Part shown: piece after piece, positions 55,920 to 64,000 of the stretch
Position numbering within the stretch: position 1 is the stretch's first letter
Layout of the letters: every line of letters starts with the position of its first letter
Source: an uncultured Granulosicoccaceae bacterium
GTDB taxonomy: Bacteria; Pseudomonadota; Gammaproteobacteria; Granulosicoccales; Granulosicoccaceae
DNA length: 64,000 bases
Direction of reading: 5' to 3'
NCBI GenBank assembly: GCA_937998875.1
Contig: CALLBO010000072.1
Location: forward strand, 1-64,000
Program-made: the position numbers and the translations under genes
The notes under the pieces: generated by a model
What the model was told of the DNA's origin: nothing
Databases searched by the model: none
The model's input: only the letters and a program-made list of their open reading frames with translations

Positions 55920-57865
55920 GCGGCCTTCACTGCAGCGGTGGCAACGACAGCATCTTTGATTTCGAGGGTCGCGGTGATTTTGCCCTTGCGGCCATCTTCG
56001 TAAGTGACTTCTGTCTCTGTATAGATGGAATCTGATCCGTCATAAAGTGCGTTAACTAAATCATTAAACTTTTCTTCTATCACACCGCGCCTGACTTTTC
56101 GGGTTCTGGTAATTTCACCATCATCAGCATCAAGCTCTTTATGCAGTACCAGGAAGCGATGTATCTGACAGCCCGCGAGCATTTCATCTTCTGCGATGCT
56201 TTGATTCACTTCGTTAACATGGCCTGCGATGATATCGAGTACCTGCGGATGTTGTGACAGTTCCTGATAAGAGGCATAGGCAATGTTGTTGCGTTCCGCC
56301 CAGTTGCCAACAGAGGTCAGGTCGATATTGATAAACGCACAGCACTTGTCGCGCCCTGCACCGAAGACTACTGCTTCCAGAACATCGGGATAAAACTTAA
56401 GTTTGTTTTCAACATACTTCGGCGCGAACAATGATCCGTCTGCCATCTTGCCCACATCTTTGACCCGATCAATGATGCGCAGCTGACCGGTCTTATCTTC
56501 TATAAAGCCCGCGTCTCCGGTGGCAACCCAGCCGTCTTGTGCTTTGGTGGATGCGGTGCTCTCCGGGTTATTCAGGTACTCAACGAACACACCTGGCGAG
56601 CGGTAGAAGACTTCACCAGTGTCATCAATACGCAGTTCAACACCGGGAGAGGGGACCCCAACGGTATCGGAACTCACCCCACCATCAGGCTGCTGAGTGA
56701 TAAATACGGTCGCCTCCGTCTGACCGTACAGTTGTTTAAGGTTTATGCCCAGGGAGCGAAAAAAATCAAACAACTCAGGGCCGATAGCTTCGCCTGCTGT
56801 GTAACCGACTCTTATACGCCTCAGACCAAGTGTGTCTTTCAATGGTTCGTAGACAAAAAACTTCCCGAGTCGATAGCTCAGTTTGTCTTTGAAACTGACA
56901 TCACCACCATCGAGCAGTGTCGGTCCAACGCGTTTGGCCACTTTCATATAATGATCAAACATACGCTTCTTAAACTTGCCAGCGTCCTCCATGCGAATCA
57001 TTACCGAGGTCAGCTGGCGTTCGAATACCTGTGGTGGAGCGAAGAAGTAGGTAGGACCGATTTCTCGTAAGTCGGCCTGCATCGTGTCTTGAGATTCCGG
57101 GCAGTTAACACAAAAGCCCGTCCACAGCGCCTGACCGATTGAAAAGATGTAATCACCGACCCATGCCATGGGCAGATAGGCGAGGATTTCTTCTTTGTTA
57201 CTGAGCTTGTCAAACTCGCAGCTGTTTTTGGCGGTTTCAATGACATTGTGATTTGACAGTACAACACCCTTAGGCCGACTTGTTGTACCGGACGTGTAGA
57301 GGATAACGCAGGTGCTTTCAGGTGATAGTTCTGCTTCTCTTCGCGCGAGTTCCTGTTGATCACTTTGCTCACGGCCGCGTTTTTGTAACTCGGCGAACGA
57401 GGTCAGCTTTGAGTGATCGTACTTACGCATGCCACGATCATCGAGATAAATAACATGAGCCAGGTTGGGTATTTGGTCGCTGATGTCTGAAACTTTATCG
57501 ACCTGCTCCTGATCCCCCGCGATGACATAGCGAGCGTTGCAATGGCCAAGTGCGTACGCTATCTCGTCTGCCGAGGCGTCCTGATAAAGCGGAACGGGAA
57601 TGCCACCGGCTTTTTGCACGGCGATACCGGACCAGTAGAGTGCCGGTCTGTTGCGGCCGACAATTGCGATGCAATCACCACGTTGTACACCCAGATCGAT
57701 CAGGCCGTTTGCAATAGCATTGACCTCTTCAAGAGCCTGCGCCCAGCTCCATGTCTGCCAGATACCGAATTCTTTCTCGCGGTAGGCGGCCTTTGAGCCA
57801 TACAGTTTGGCGTTGCGCGCCAATAGTGCGGGTAATGATGCAAGCTCCCCGGCTGCTTCCGTCAT
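55916..57865 (-). CDS. AMP-forming long-chain-type acyl-CoA ligase
   Basis: A 649-residue ANL-family ligase. The phosphate-binding loop is TCVILYTSGTTSRPKGVVLSN near residue 190. YGQTEATVFITQQ and VATGDAGFIEDKTGQLRIIDRVKD carry the adenylation and hinge motifs. Length and sequence are of the FadD15-like long-chain class, but such genes in Liv operons often act on aromatic or branched acids. It is the first gene of the seven-gene operon ligase-livG-livH-livM-SBP-livF-PaaK-like, suggesting that the imported acid is at once converted to its CoA thioester. Confidence 0.9.
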   Translation of the reverse strand: MTEAAGELASLPALLARNAKLYGSKAAYREKEFGIWQTWSWAQALEEVNAIANGLIDLGVQRGDCIAIVGRNRPALYWSGIAVQKAGGIPVPLYQDASADEIAYALGHCNARYVIAGDQEQVDKVSDISDQIPNLAHVIYLDDRGMRKYDHSKLTSFAELQKRGREQSDQQELARREAELSPESTCVILYTSGTTSRPKGVVLSNHNVIETAKNSCEFDKLSNKEEILAYLPMAWVGDYIFSIGQALWTGFCVNCPESQDTMQADLREIGPTYFFAPPQVFERQLTSVMIRMEDAGKFKKRMFDHYMKVAKRVGPTLLDGGDVSFKDKLSYRLGKFFVYEPLKDTLGLRRIRVGYTAGEAIGPELFDFFRSLGINLKQLYGQTEATVFITQQPDGGVSSDTVGVPSPGVELRIDDTGEVFYRSPGVFVEYLNNPESTASTKAQDGWVATGDAGFIEDKTGQLRIIDRVKDVGKMADGSLFAPKYVENKLKFYPDVLEAVVFGAGRDKCCAFINIDLTSVGNWAERNNIAYASYQELSQHPQVLDIIAGHVNEVNQSIAEDEMLAGCQIHRFLVLHKELDADDGEITRTRKVRRGVIEEKFNDLVNALYDGSDSIYTETEVTYEDGRKGKITATLEIKDAVVATAAVKAA

Positions 57866-57900
57866 GTGTGTCCTCCACTGCGTGGTTGCAGGGAGGTAGT

Positions 57901-59928
57901 ATGCCCGAATATCCCTACCAGAGTTTTTCAGAAATCTATCGAAATGTAACAGGTCGAGGTACTGGAAAAAATTGGCCCAAAGCTGGTAACTTAGCGCAAA
58001 TGTCTGAAATTTCGCCAGAATCTCTGAATGATCTGACCATCTCGGGACTCAACCTGATTACGCAGGCCATATCGATCTACGATCAGGACCTGCAGCTGGT
58101 GCTTGCCAACCGTCGATTTCAAACTTTGTTCAACCTGCCAGAGCGCTATGCCACAGCGGGTGCTGACTTTGCCGATACGTTGAGATATTTATCTGAAAAA
58201 GGTGAGTACGGGCCGATTGACGACATTGAAGCCTTTGTCGGGGAAAAGGTAAACCTGGCCCGTGCCTTTGAGCCGCACTACTTTGAACGCACACGGGCCA
58301 ACGATACGACCGTCTCTATCGAAGGTAATCCGCTCGGTCAGGGTGGATGGATAACCGTATACACCGACATCACGGAAATAAAAAAGCAGGAAGAGTTGTT
58401 TCAGTCCCACGCGCGCGGTCTGTCTGAAGAGCTCGGTCAACGCACAGAAGATTTGTTTCAGGCCAACCGGGCAATGGCAGCCACGGTCAGGGCGCTGGAA
58501 GCAGCCAAACAGGAGTTAACACGAAATCAGGAGCAGCTGGCGTTATTGAACACGATGACGCCTGCACATATAGCTCACGTGAACTCTGACGGTTTCTACA
58601 CCCATTCCAATGGTCGACTGCATACAATATTGCCGGTGGTTAAAGCCGATATTGTCGGGCGCAGTTTCAAAACGGTATTGGGTGAGCATGTCTGGTCGCA
58701 TGTGCGTCCGAATTTTAAAAAGGTGCTGGCAGGCGAAGCGACAGTCTCTGAATTTCGTGACGAAGACTCGGGCCGTTTCATTCGGCTTGCTATGTCACCG
58801 GATGTACAAGCAAGTGGTGAAGTAGCCGGCGCGTATATCTTATCAACTGATGTAACAGAAGAAGTTTCAGCACGAAGTGCTCTGGCTCATGCACGCAGGC
58901 GTGAACTCGCATCGCAGTTAACCAGTGGTATGGCGCATGATTTTTCAAACCTGTTAACAATAATTATGGGCCAGCAAGCGCGCCTTGCTGATATTGCCAA
59001 AGATACTAACCCGGCACTTGAAGAGATAAGCACGACGATTAAGTCTGCCGCGCAGCGCGGTGCCGAACTGATAGACAGTCTGAGTCTGATCAGGGCGCAG
59101 CGAGTGCTTGATCCGGTGAGTGTGGAAGTTGCGGCCTTTTTTGATAACGTAAAGCAGCTTGGTCGTGCAGCAGTGCCCGATTCGATGCAATTTTCGTTAT
59201 CAGTTGATCTGCCGGATGATCGTTTAATTTTTGATCCGGGCTTTGCACAGGATGCTGTGTTGAATTTACTGTTGAATGCTTCTGAAGCCTGTAACGGTGA
59301 AGGTAATGTTAGTGTGTCGGTGGTAAAAACCACCTGCGGGCACATGGAAGTGTTAGTCAATGACGATGGTCCCGGTTTCAGTGAAGACGCGTTAGAGAAT
59401 GCATTCGCCCCGTTTTATTCAACCAAGTCTGGCAAGATCGGTCGCGGTATGGGGTTAACGGCAGCATTTGATTTCGCAAAGTCCTGTGGTGGCACTCTAC
59501 GACTACGCAATCAGCAGCAGGGTGGTGCTTCAGTGCGATTGAAAATTCCCTACCAACCCGTTTTAGCGGCAAAGCCTGGCATGGTGTTGTTGGTAGACGA
59601 CGATGACGACGTTCGTCAAACGGTCTTGTCTTACTTGCGGCGCGCCGGACATGCCGTGGTGGAAGCGAGCTCCGTTCAGGAGGCCGCTAAACTGGTTTCA
59701 ATAGAAGGGCTCACGCATGTAGTCACTGACCTCGCAGTTGGTGCGTCGGGCACAGGTTTGGAAATCGCTGAGTTAACGCCACACGGTTTACCTCTGTTGA
59801 TCATTACTGGTCTGCCGCAAGATGACCCTCTGCGTCAGCGTGCTGAGGATAAGTATTGCTTGTTGTCCAAACCATTTGATTTCAGCGCGCTGGAAACAGC
59901 ACTTGTGCAGGCAGAGTACAGTGACTAA
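57901..59928 (+). CDS. PAS-domain hybrid histidine kinase
   Basis: A 675-residue cytoplasmic sensor with no membrane helix. Order: PAS (about 50-165, AISIYDQDLQLVLANRRFQTLF), a coiled coil (165-225), a second PAS (about 228-340), a phosphoacceptor domain with His346 in SGMAHDFSNLL, an ATPase domain (LLNASEAC near 455; NDDGPGF; GRGMGLTAAF), and a C-terminal receiver with VDDDDDV and Asp610 in VVTDLAVG. The ATG follows GGGAGGT. It is divergent from the acyl-CoA ligase operon with only 35 bases between start codons, and its stop overlaps the response-regulator start. Sensing of the transported acid or its CoA ester is inferred. Confidence 0.92.
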   Translation: MPEYPYQSFSEIYRNVTGRGTGKNWPKAGNLAQMSEISPESLNDLTISGLNLITQAISIYDQDLQLVLANRRFQTLFNLPERYATAGADFADTLRYLSEKGEYGPIDDIEAFVGEKVNLARAFEPHYFERTRANDTTVSIEGNPLGQGGWITVYTDITEIKKQEELFQSHARGLSEELGQRTEDLFQANRAMAATVRALEAAKQELTRNQEQLALLNTMTPAHIAHVNSDGFYTHSNGRLHTILPVVKADIVGRSFKTVLGEHVWSHVRPNFKKVLAGEATVSEFRDEDSGRFIRLAMSPDVQASGEVAGAYILSTDVTEEVSARSALAHARRRELASQLTSGMAHDFSNLLTIIMGQQARLADIAKDTNPALEEISTTIKSAAQRGAELIDSLSLIRAQRVLDPVSVEVAAFFDNVKQLGRAAVPDSMQFSLSVDLPDDRLIFDPGFAQDAVLNLLLNASEACNGEGNVSVSVVKTTCGHMEVLVNDDGPGFSEDALENAFAPFYSTKSGKIGRGMGLTAAFDFAKSCGGTLRLRNQQQGGASVRLKIPYQPVLAAKPGMVLLVDDDDDVRQTVLSYLRRAGHAVVEASSVQEAAKLVSIEGLTHVVTDLAVGASGTGLEIAELTPHGLPLLIITGLPQDDPLRQRAEDKYCLLSKPFDFSALETALVQAEYSD

Positions 59929-60625
59929 CCAACAGCAAATAGCCATTGTTGAAGATTCGCCGGAGATTCTTGAGTTACTGACCGAGAGCTTAAGTGATGC
60001 AGGTTATGAAGTTCATGGCTTCAGGCGTGCTATCGATTTTGAAAGAGCCTTGCAGCAGTTGGTACCGGACCTGTGCATTGTGGATCTGGGTTTGCCGGAC
60101 AAAGACGGCCTCAATCTGGTCAGCAGTATTTCGAGTGTGGGTGATGCCGCCATACTGGTGATATCCGGTCGTGCAGCATTGCAGGATAAAATTGTTGGGC
60201 TTGAGCTAGGCGCCGATGACTACCTGGCAAAACCCTTCGAAATGGCAGAGGTGATTGCGCGTGTCAGGGCATTAATTCGACGCAAAACACCTAATGCACC
60301 CGTACAGCACTCTACCGTATATAAATTTGCCGGATGGACGATGGACAGTTCAAAATTCGAATTGATAGATGCTGATGGTGTCGAGGTAAAGCTTAGTGCC
60401 AGTGAAGTAAACCTGCTGCAGTATTTTCTAACCCACGCCAATCGGTTGGTCACTCGCGCGCAGCTATGTGATGATTTAAATGACCACAGTGATGAGTTTG
60501 CGTTCGACCGCGCTATAGACGTTAGAGTATCTCGCCTGCGGTCGAAACTTAGAGATCCATCTAAGAACCCCAAAATAATTAAAACGATTTATGGTGCTGG
60601 ATATATTTTTATATCGGATGACTAA
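59921..60625 (+). CDS. OmpR-family response regulator
   Basis: A 234-residue regulator. The receiver domain has AIVEDSPEILELL and the phosphoacceptor Asp55 in CIVDLGLPDKDG, with YLAKPFEMAEV. A winged-helix DNA-binding domain follows (LSASEVNLLQYFLTHANRLVTRAQLCDDL, RLRSKLRDPSKNPKIIKTIYGAGYIF). It begins with GTG inside the last codons of the kinase gene, an eight-base overlap, so the two are coupled. Its likely target is the divergent ABC/ligase operon. Confidence 0.93.
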   Translation: MTNQQQIAIVEDSPEILELLTESLSDAGYEVHGFRRAIDFERALQQLVPDLCIVDLGLPDKDGLNLVSSISSVGDAAILVISGRAALQDKIVGLELGADDYLAKPFEMAEVIARVRALIRRKTPNAPVQHSTVYKFAGWTMDSSKFELIDADGVEVKLSASEVNLLQYFLTHANRLVTRAQLCDDLNDHSDEFAFDRAIDVRVSRLRSKLRDPSKNPKIIKTIYGAGYIFISDD

Positions 60626-60770
60626 CAATAAGTGAGGTGGTCGCTACAGCTTGCAATAGTATGCAGTGTGGACACGCTACTTAATCTGCCCACATTATCC
60701 ATCTGACAGACCTCTACAAAAACGAATCAAAGCGACTTAGTCGCTGTTAACCGCGCTTCTGTTTTGTTTT

Positions 60771-60985
60771 TTGAAATCCTCTGGAGTCGGGTCAAAGCGC
60801 CATGGATGGCGCGTGAGCGCCAGCGGCACAGGGATGTGCCATTGGCGCGGCCCGACGGAGGAGGATTTCAAAAAATGCCGCAGGCACCCGAAGGGCAAAA
60901 TGGCAGCAAGAAAGACTTTTTGCTTACTTTTCGGTCTTTTCAAAAAGTAAGGCCGCCGGCAGGGCATGCTAGCTCGGCAAGCAAG
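60771..60985 (+). repeat. dispersed structured repeat, copy 3
   Basis: Same orientation as copy 2. Outer stem TTGAAATCCTC/GAGGATTTCAA, then TCGGG/CCCGA, GCGCCATGGATGGCGC and CGCCAGCGGCAC...GTGCCATTGGCG. ATGCCGCAGGCACCCGAAGG follows; the more distal module is diverged from copies 1 and 2. It lies between the response regulator gene and the CoA-transferase genes, at the 3' end of both. Confidence 0.75.
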
Positions 60986-61043
60986 AGCGGTAAGCTTCCA
61001 ACAGGAGGACAGGGCAACGAAGTAAGTGAAAGTTGCAGTACAT

Positions 61044-61670
61044 CTAAACAATAGTTGCAGCTGTCGCCGCACGAAGTTCTTCTTCGCTTACACCATCTGC
61101 CAGCTCAACTATTTTTAAGCCACCTTCGACAACATCGAGTACACCCAGGTTGGTGATGATTCGATCAACAACACCTTTACCGGTTAACGGCAGTGTACAT
61201 TCCTTAAGAAGTTTGCTTTCACCGTGCTTGTTAGCGTGATCCATAATGACCACCACCCGGCCGACACCTGCCACGAGGTCCATAGCACCGCCCATCCCTT
61301 TTACCAACTTACCAGGTATCATCCAGTTGGCGAGATCTCCGTTTTCAGCAACTTCCATTGCACCGAGAATGGCCATTGCGATTTTACCACCGCGAATCAT
61401 GCCGAATGACTGTGACGAATCGAAGTAAGCAGTCTGCGGGAGTTCTGTGATGGTTTGTTTACCGGCGTTGATTATATCGGCATCTATTTCCGCTTCTGTG
61501 GGGAAAGGTCCCATGCCAAGCATACCGTTTTCTGATTGCAGAGTGACCTCTACGCCATCCGGAATGTAGTTAGACACCAGGGTTGGAATGCCAATGCCTA
61601 AGTTGACGTACCAGCCATCTTGCAGTTCCTGGCCTGCACGCGCAGCCATTTGGTTTCGGTCCCATGCCAT
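61044..61670 (-). CDS. scoB: 3-oxoacid CoA-transferase, subunit B
   Basis: A 208-residue subunit. The catalytic glutamate is in [14 protein letters not shown] (near residue 47). [18 protein letters not shown] and [15 protein letters not shown] are conserved. It moves CoA between succinyl-CoA or acetyl-CoA and 3-oxoacids such as acetoacetate, feeding ketone-body or short-chain acid catabolism. It follows subunit A after three bases. Confidence 0.95.
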   Translation of the reverse strand: MAWDRNQMAARAGQELQDGWYVNLGIGIPTLVSNYIPDGVEVTLQSENGMLGMGPFPTEAEIDADIINAGKQTITELPQTAYFDSSQSFGMIRGGKIAMAILGAMEVAENGDLANWMIPGKLVKGMGGAMDLVAGVGRVVVIMDHANKHGESKLLKECTLPLTGKGVVDRIITNLGVLDVVEGGLKIVELADGVSEEELRAATAATIV

Positions 61671-61673
61671 GAC

Positions 61674-62369
61674 TCAGGCCTCCTGTACGGTGCGTTGTTC
61701 GATGCGCTTTTCGTGCTCACCTTGAAACAAGCGATGCACGTAGATACCTGGCAGATGGATATTGTCAGGGTCGAGTGTGCCTGTCTCAACGATCTCTTCA
61801 ACTTCTACCACGCAAACTTTGCCACACATAGCGGCAGGTGGATTGAAATTACGGGCAGCTTTTCTAAATACCAGATTGCCGGTCGGGTCAGCCTTCCACG
61901 CTTTGACGATGGCAAGGTCGGCAAAGATTCCTTCTTCGAGAATATAGGTCTCACCATTGAACTCTTTGTGCTCTTTGCCTTCAGCGATGACTGTACCTAC
62001 ACCGGTTTTGGTATAGAAGCCCGGGATGCCGCAGCCGGCTGAGCGCATGCGTTCAGCAAGCGTGCCTTGCGGGTTAAACTCAAGCTCAAGTTCGCCGGCC
62101 AGATACTGCCGCATAAACTCTGCATTCTCTCCGACATAGGAGCTAATCATTTTTTTAACCTGTCTGCTTTCCAGCAGAATGCCAATGCCAAAACCGTCTA
62201 CACCGGCATTATTGGAGACAAAAGTTAAGTCTTTTGTTCCGGCGTCTTTAATCCCCTGGATCGATAGCTCAGGAATGCCGCAGAGGCCAAATCCACCTGA
62301 TGCGATCAGCATTCCGTCTTGCAGCAGACCGTCAAGCGCATGTGCTGCGTTGTCGTAAACCTTATTCAT
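61674..62369 (-). CDS. scoA: 3-oxoacid CoA-transferase, subunit A
   Basis: A 231-residue subunit. MNKVYDNAAHALDGLLQDG begins the protein; ASGGFGLCGIPE supplies the CoA-binding glycine loop, and FNPQGTLAERMRSAGCGIPGFYTKTGVGT is a family hallmark. An in-frame extension of 24 codons upstream has no family support. It forms an operon with scoB. Confidence 0.95.
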   Translation of the reverse strand: MNKVYDNAAHALDGLLQDGMLIASGGFGLCGIPELSIQGIKDAGTKDLTFVSNNAGVDGFGIGILLESRQVKKMISSYVGENAEFMRQYLAGELELEFNPQGTLAERMRSAGCGIPGFYTKTGVGTVIAEGKEHKEFNGETYILEEGIFADLAIVKAWKADPTGNLVFRKAARNFNPPAAMCGKVCVVEVEEIVETGTLDPDNIHLPGIYVHRLFQGEHEKRIEQRTVQEA

Positions 62370-62628
62370 ATGTGTAAACCAAAGAGCTAGTTCGAGGTGG
62401 TTCTGCTTGTTGCCCTTGTTGATGTTACGGAGCGGGCACACTGCTTTCGTAACACTACAAACCTGTAGGCGGGCTCTGACAGACCACCTTAATCATCACA
62501 AACCAGCGCACAATAATCAAACTAAATTGACTATTTCAAAGTTAATCGAGGGCAGGTACTGTCGAAAAGTTGAGATTTTGCATTTCCACCGGAAATCCAA
62601 GGATGGATTGGGTGTTAAGGATTACTGC

Positions 62629-63915
62629 CTAAAAGAAGTAACTGAAATCAACCTGCAGGAAGCTTTCTTTCTCAAATGCGTTTAAGACAGTATCGTCTTT
62701 GGTGTTGAGAAATTTCTGCCCGAGAATCTTTAAACGATAGGATTCAAACAATCGAGTGCTGGCTTCAAATGAGATTGTAGTCGCGCCTTGATCCAGGTCT
62801 TGCACTATGCCAAACAATGCATCACTTGATGCTGCATCGTTAAATGCAAACCGAAAACCTGCCAGTAAATCGTTTTGAAACGGCTGATTGCTGTCGTTAC
62901 CGCGCTGATCCCATAGATATTCAAGCACTAAGCCCAGATCCATGCGGTCGTTGCAGGCCAGCTTTTTAAACGGATTGCGGGTTTCGGACGTACACCAGCT
63001 GCCGGGTATCTTTTCATTTTCCTGTACGGGTGAAAGAAAGCCAACCAGGGTGTATTCGACGCCAGTGACGGTTTCTACGTGAGATTCTATCTCGTCACCG
63101 GATTGGTGAATAGTTTCTGTTTTTATAGCAAGATCTCCATAGAGACCTTGTGCGTCAATTCCCACCTGTTTAAGCAATGGGTACCTTGGTGCAAGCACAG
63201 CGCTGTTGTCAGTAACAACAGGAATTAAGGAAGGGTTTCTGGATGTGCCATCAAAGTAGTGCAACCCGATATCCCACGCATCAAAGCTGTTGGTCCACCT
63301 TAACGCATAACCTATGTGATCACTGCCTTCGCTGGATTCGTAGGTTGTCAGGTCAGGATTAACGGTGATGCCGGGGTAGGGTCGGCCGTTTTCACCGATA
63401 AACGTTCGCTCTTCAAACTTTGGCAGCAGATAAGCCTCAAACTCGCCATAGCTATCTGTGAACCATTTAAGGTTAAGCATCAGTTGCCCCAGTTTTTCCT
63501 CTCCGGTGAAGTCTTCGACTGAGTCAGTTTGATTGATGATGTCAACCGGATTACGTGACTCGGTGACTCCCCAGAAAACAGCGCCAAGGCCGGCGTTAAA
63601 CTCCCAGGTTTCGCCCGTTGTTGAAAGCAGGAGTTCTCGAACTCCTGCACGTGTACGTTCATCATCTTGTTGGTCCCAACGCACAAACGGATGGACCGTT
63701 AATCGGATATTGTCTGCAAGGTCCTGTGTCAGTTCTACGTCTGCGGCTATAGACGTGTTGAGCTTCCAGTTCTTTGCACCGGTTGAATAAGCAGGGAACC
63801 AGGTTAGCTCGGACGATACATTGCCGCGCCAGTCCAGCGCGCTCGCGCTGGTGCTGGCAAGCGTCGCTGCAATGGCGAACGCTGGTACAGCGGTAAAAAA
63901 GAAGGATTTTTGCAT
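62629..63915 (-). CDS. outer-membrane beta-barrel-like protein
   Basis: A 428-residue protein with a signal peptide (MQKSFFFTAVPAFAIAATLASTSASA, cleavage before LDWRG). The body shows alternating hydrophobic/polar strands rich in aromatic residues (ELTWFPAYS, YEFEAYLLPKF-type, WDIGLHYFDG), and it ends LQVDFSYFF with a terminal Phe, the signal recognised by BAM. No specific family was recognised; a porin or channel role is a guess. It lies beyond the CoA-transferase genes on the same strand, after about 260 bases. Confidence 0.7.
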   Translation of the reverse strand: MQKSFFFTAVPAFAIAATLASTSASALDWRGNVSSELTWFPAYSTGAKNWKLNTSIAADVELTQDLADNIRLTVHPFVRWDQQDDERTRAGVRELLLSTTGETWEFNAGLGAVFWGVTESRNPVDIINQTDSVEDFTGEEKLGQLMLNLKWFTDSYGEFEAYLLPKFEERTFIGENGRPYPGITVNPDLTTYESSEGSDHIGYALRWTNSFDAWDIGLHYFDGTSRNPSLIPVVTDNSAVLAPRYPLLKQVGIDAQGLYGDLAIKTETIHQSGDEIESHVETVTGVEYTLVGFLSPVQENEKIPGSWCTSETRNPFKKLACNDRMDLGLVLEYLWDQRGNDSNQPFQNDLLAGFRFAFNDAASSDALFGIVQDLDQGATTISFEASTRLFESYRLKILGQKFLNTKDDTVLNAFEKESFLQVDFSYFF

Positions 63916-64000
63916 GCGAATTAGCTGCTTATAATTCCGTGTTTTTTTTTGTTGTTTTTTATTTCTGCTTCTTCAGGGCATTTTTAGAAAAGTCTGATGA

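Noticed and set aside
56537..57070. A 177-codon plus-strand frame opposite the acyl-CoA ligase gene
   Set aside because: It is antisense to a clearly conserved gene and encodes nothing recognisable.

Overview
The window reads as a chromosomal segment of a gammaproteobacterium of roughly 50% GC. The evidence is the single-chain PurL, the ndk-rlmN-pilW-hisS-yfgM-bamB-der order, clpS-clpA next to infA, type I CoaA, MsrPQ, FadE and DUF1249. No rRNA, tRNA, CRISPR array, phage or transposase gene was recognised. Species cannot be fixed from the sequence alone; a marine or environmental gammaproteobacterium is an inference.

Layout. 1-8.3 kb: an orphan cobT-like gene, purL, and a 718-residue DUF4011-like protein with no helicase motor. 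8.5-10.2 kb: msrPQ, periplasmic methionine sulfoxide repair. 10.2-11.45 kb: a small accessory patch in which two inverted copies of a structured repeat flank an 80-residue orphan gene and a cold-shock-domain remnant. 11.5-23 kb: housekeeping, with mdh, nrdR-ribD-(Ntn hydrolase-like gene)-ribE, ndk, rlmN, pilW, hisS, yfgM, bamB and der. The usual rodZ and ispG are missing between pilW and hisS. 23.5-24.5 kb: a tandem array of about 232-bp units, each joining a MITE-like hairpin to a copy of the last codons of coaA. 24.4-32 kb: coaA, a DUF937 protein, dusA with an overlapping HTH/ligand-binding regulator, a tungstate ABC operon (tupB-tupC-tupA) and folE. 32-42 kb: fadE, clpS-clpA, infA, a DUF1249 protein, a CDP-alcohol phosphatidyltransferase, a DUF4124 protein, crcB and serS.

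42-49.3 kb is more accessory. It holds a thrombospondin type 3 repeat protein with a C-terminal sorting-type tail, a LysE exporter, an operon of a DMT transporter, a frameshifted NIF3-like gene and an ICL/PEP-mutase-family enzyme divergent from a WYL regulator, a second MITE-like element, a small zinc ribbon, a cupin and a small membrane protein.

49.5-60.6 kb is one catabolic-looking locus. An AMP-forming acyl-CoA ligase, a complete LivGHM-SBP-LivF-type ABC importer and a PaaK-like adenylating protein form a minus-strand operon with overlapping or closely spaced genes. Divergent from it is a PAS hybrid histidine kinase overlapping an OmpR-family response regulator. The reading is import of a carboxylate, CoA activation and two-component control; the substrate cannot be read from sequence. 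60.7-64 kb: a third copy of the structured repeat, both subunits of a 3-oxoacid CoA-transferase and an outer-membrane-barrel-like protein.

The most notable items are a dispersed hairpin repeat whose stem positions change in a compensating way among three copies, the coaA-tail/MITE tandem array, a proteasome/HslV-like protein with predicted N-terminal Ser inside the riboflavin cluster, the motor-less DUF4011 protein, and the import/ligase/sensor locus.
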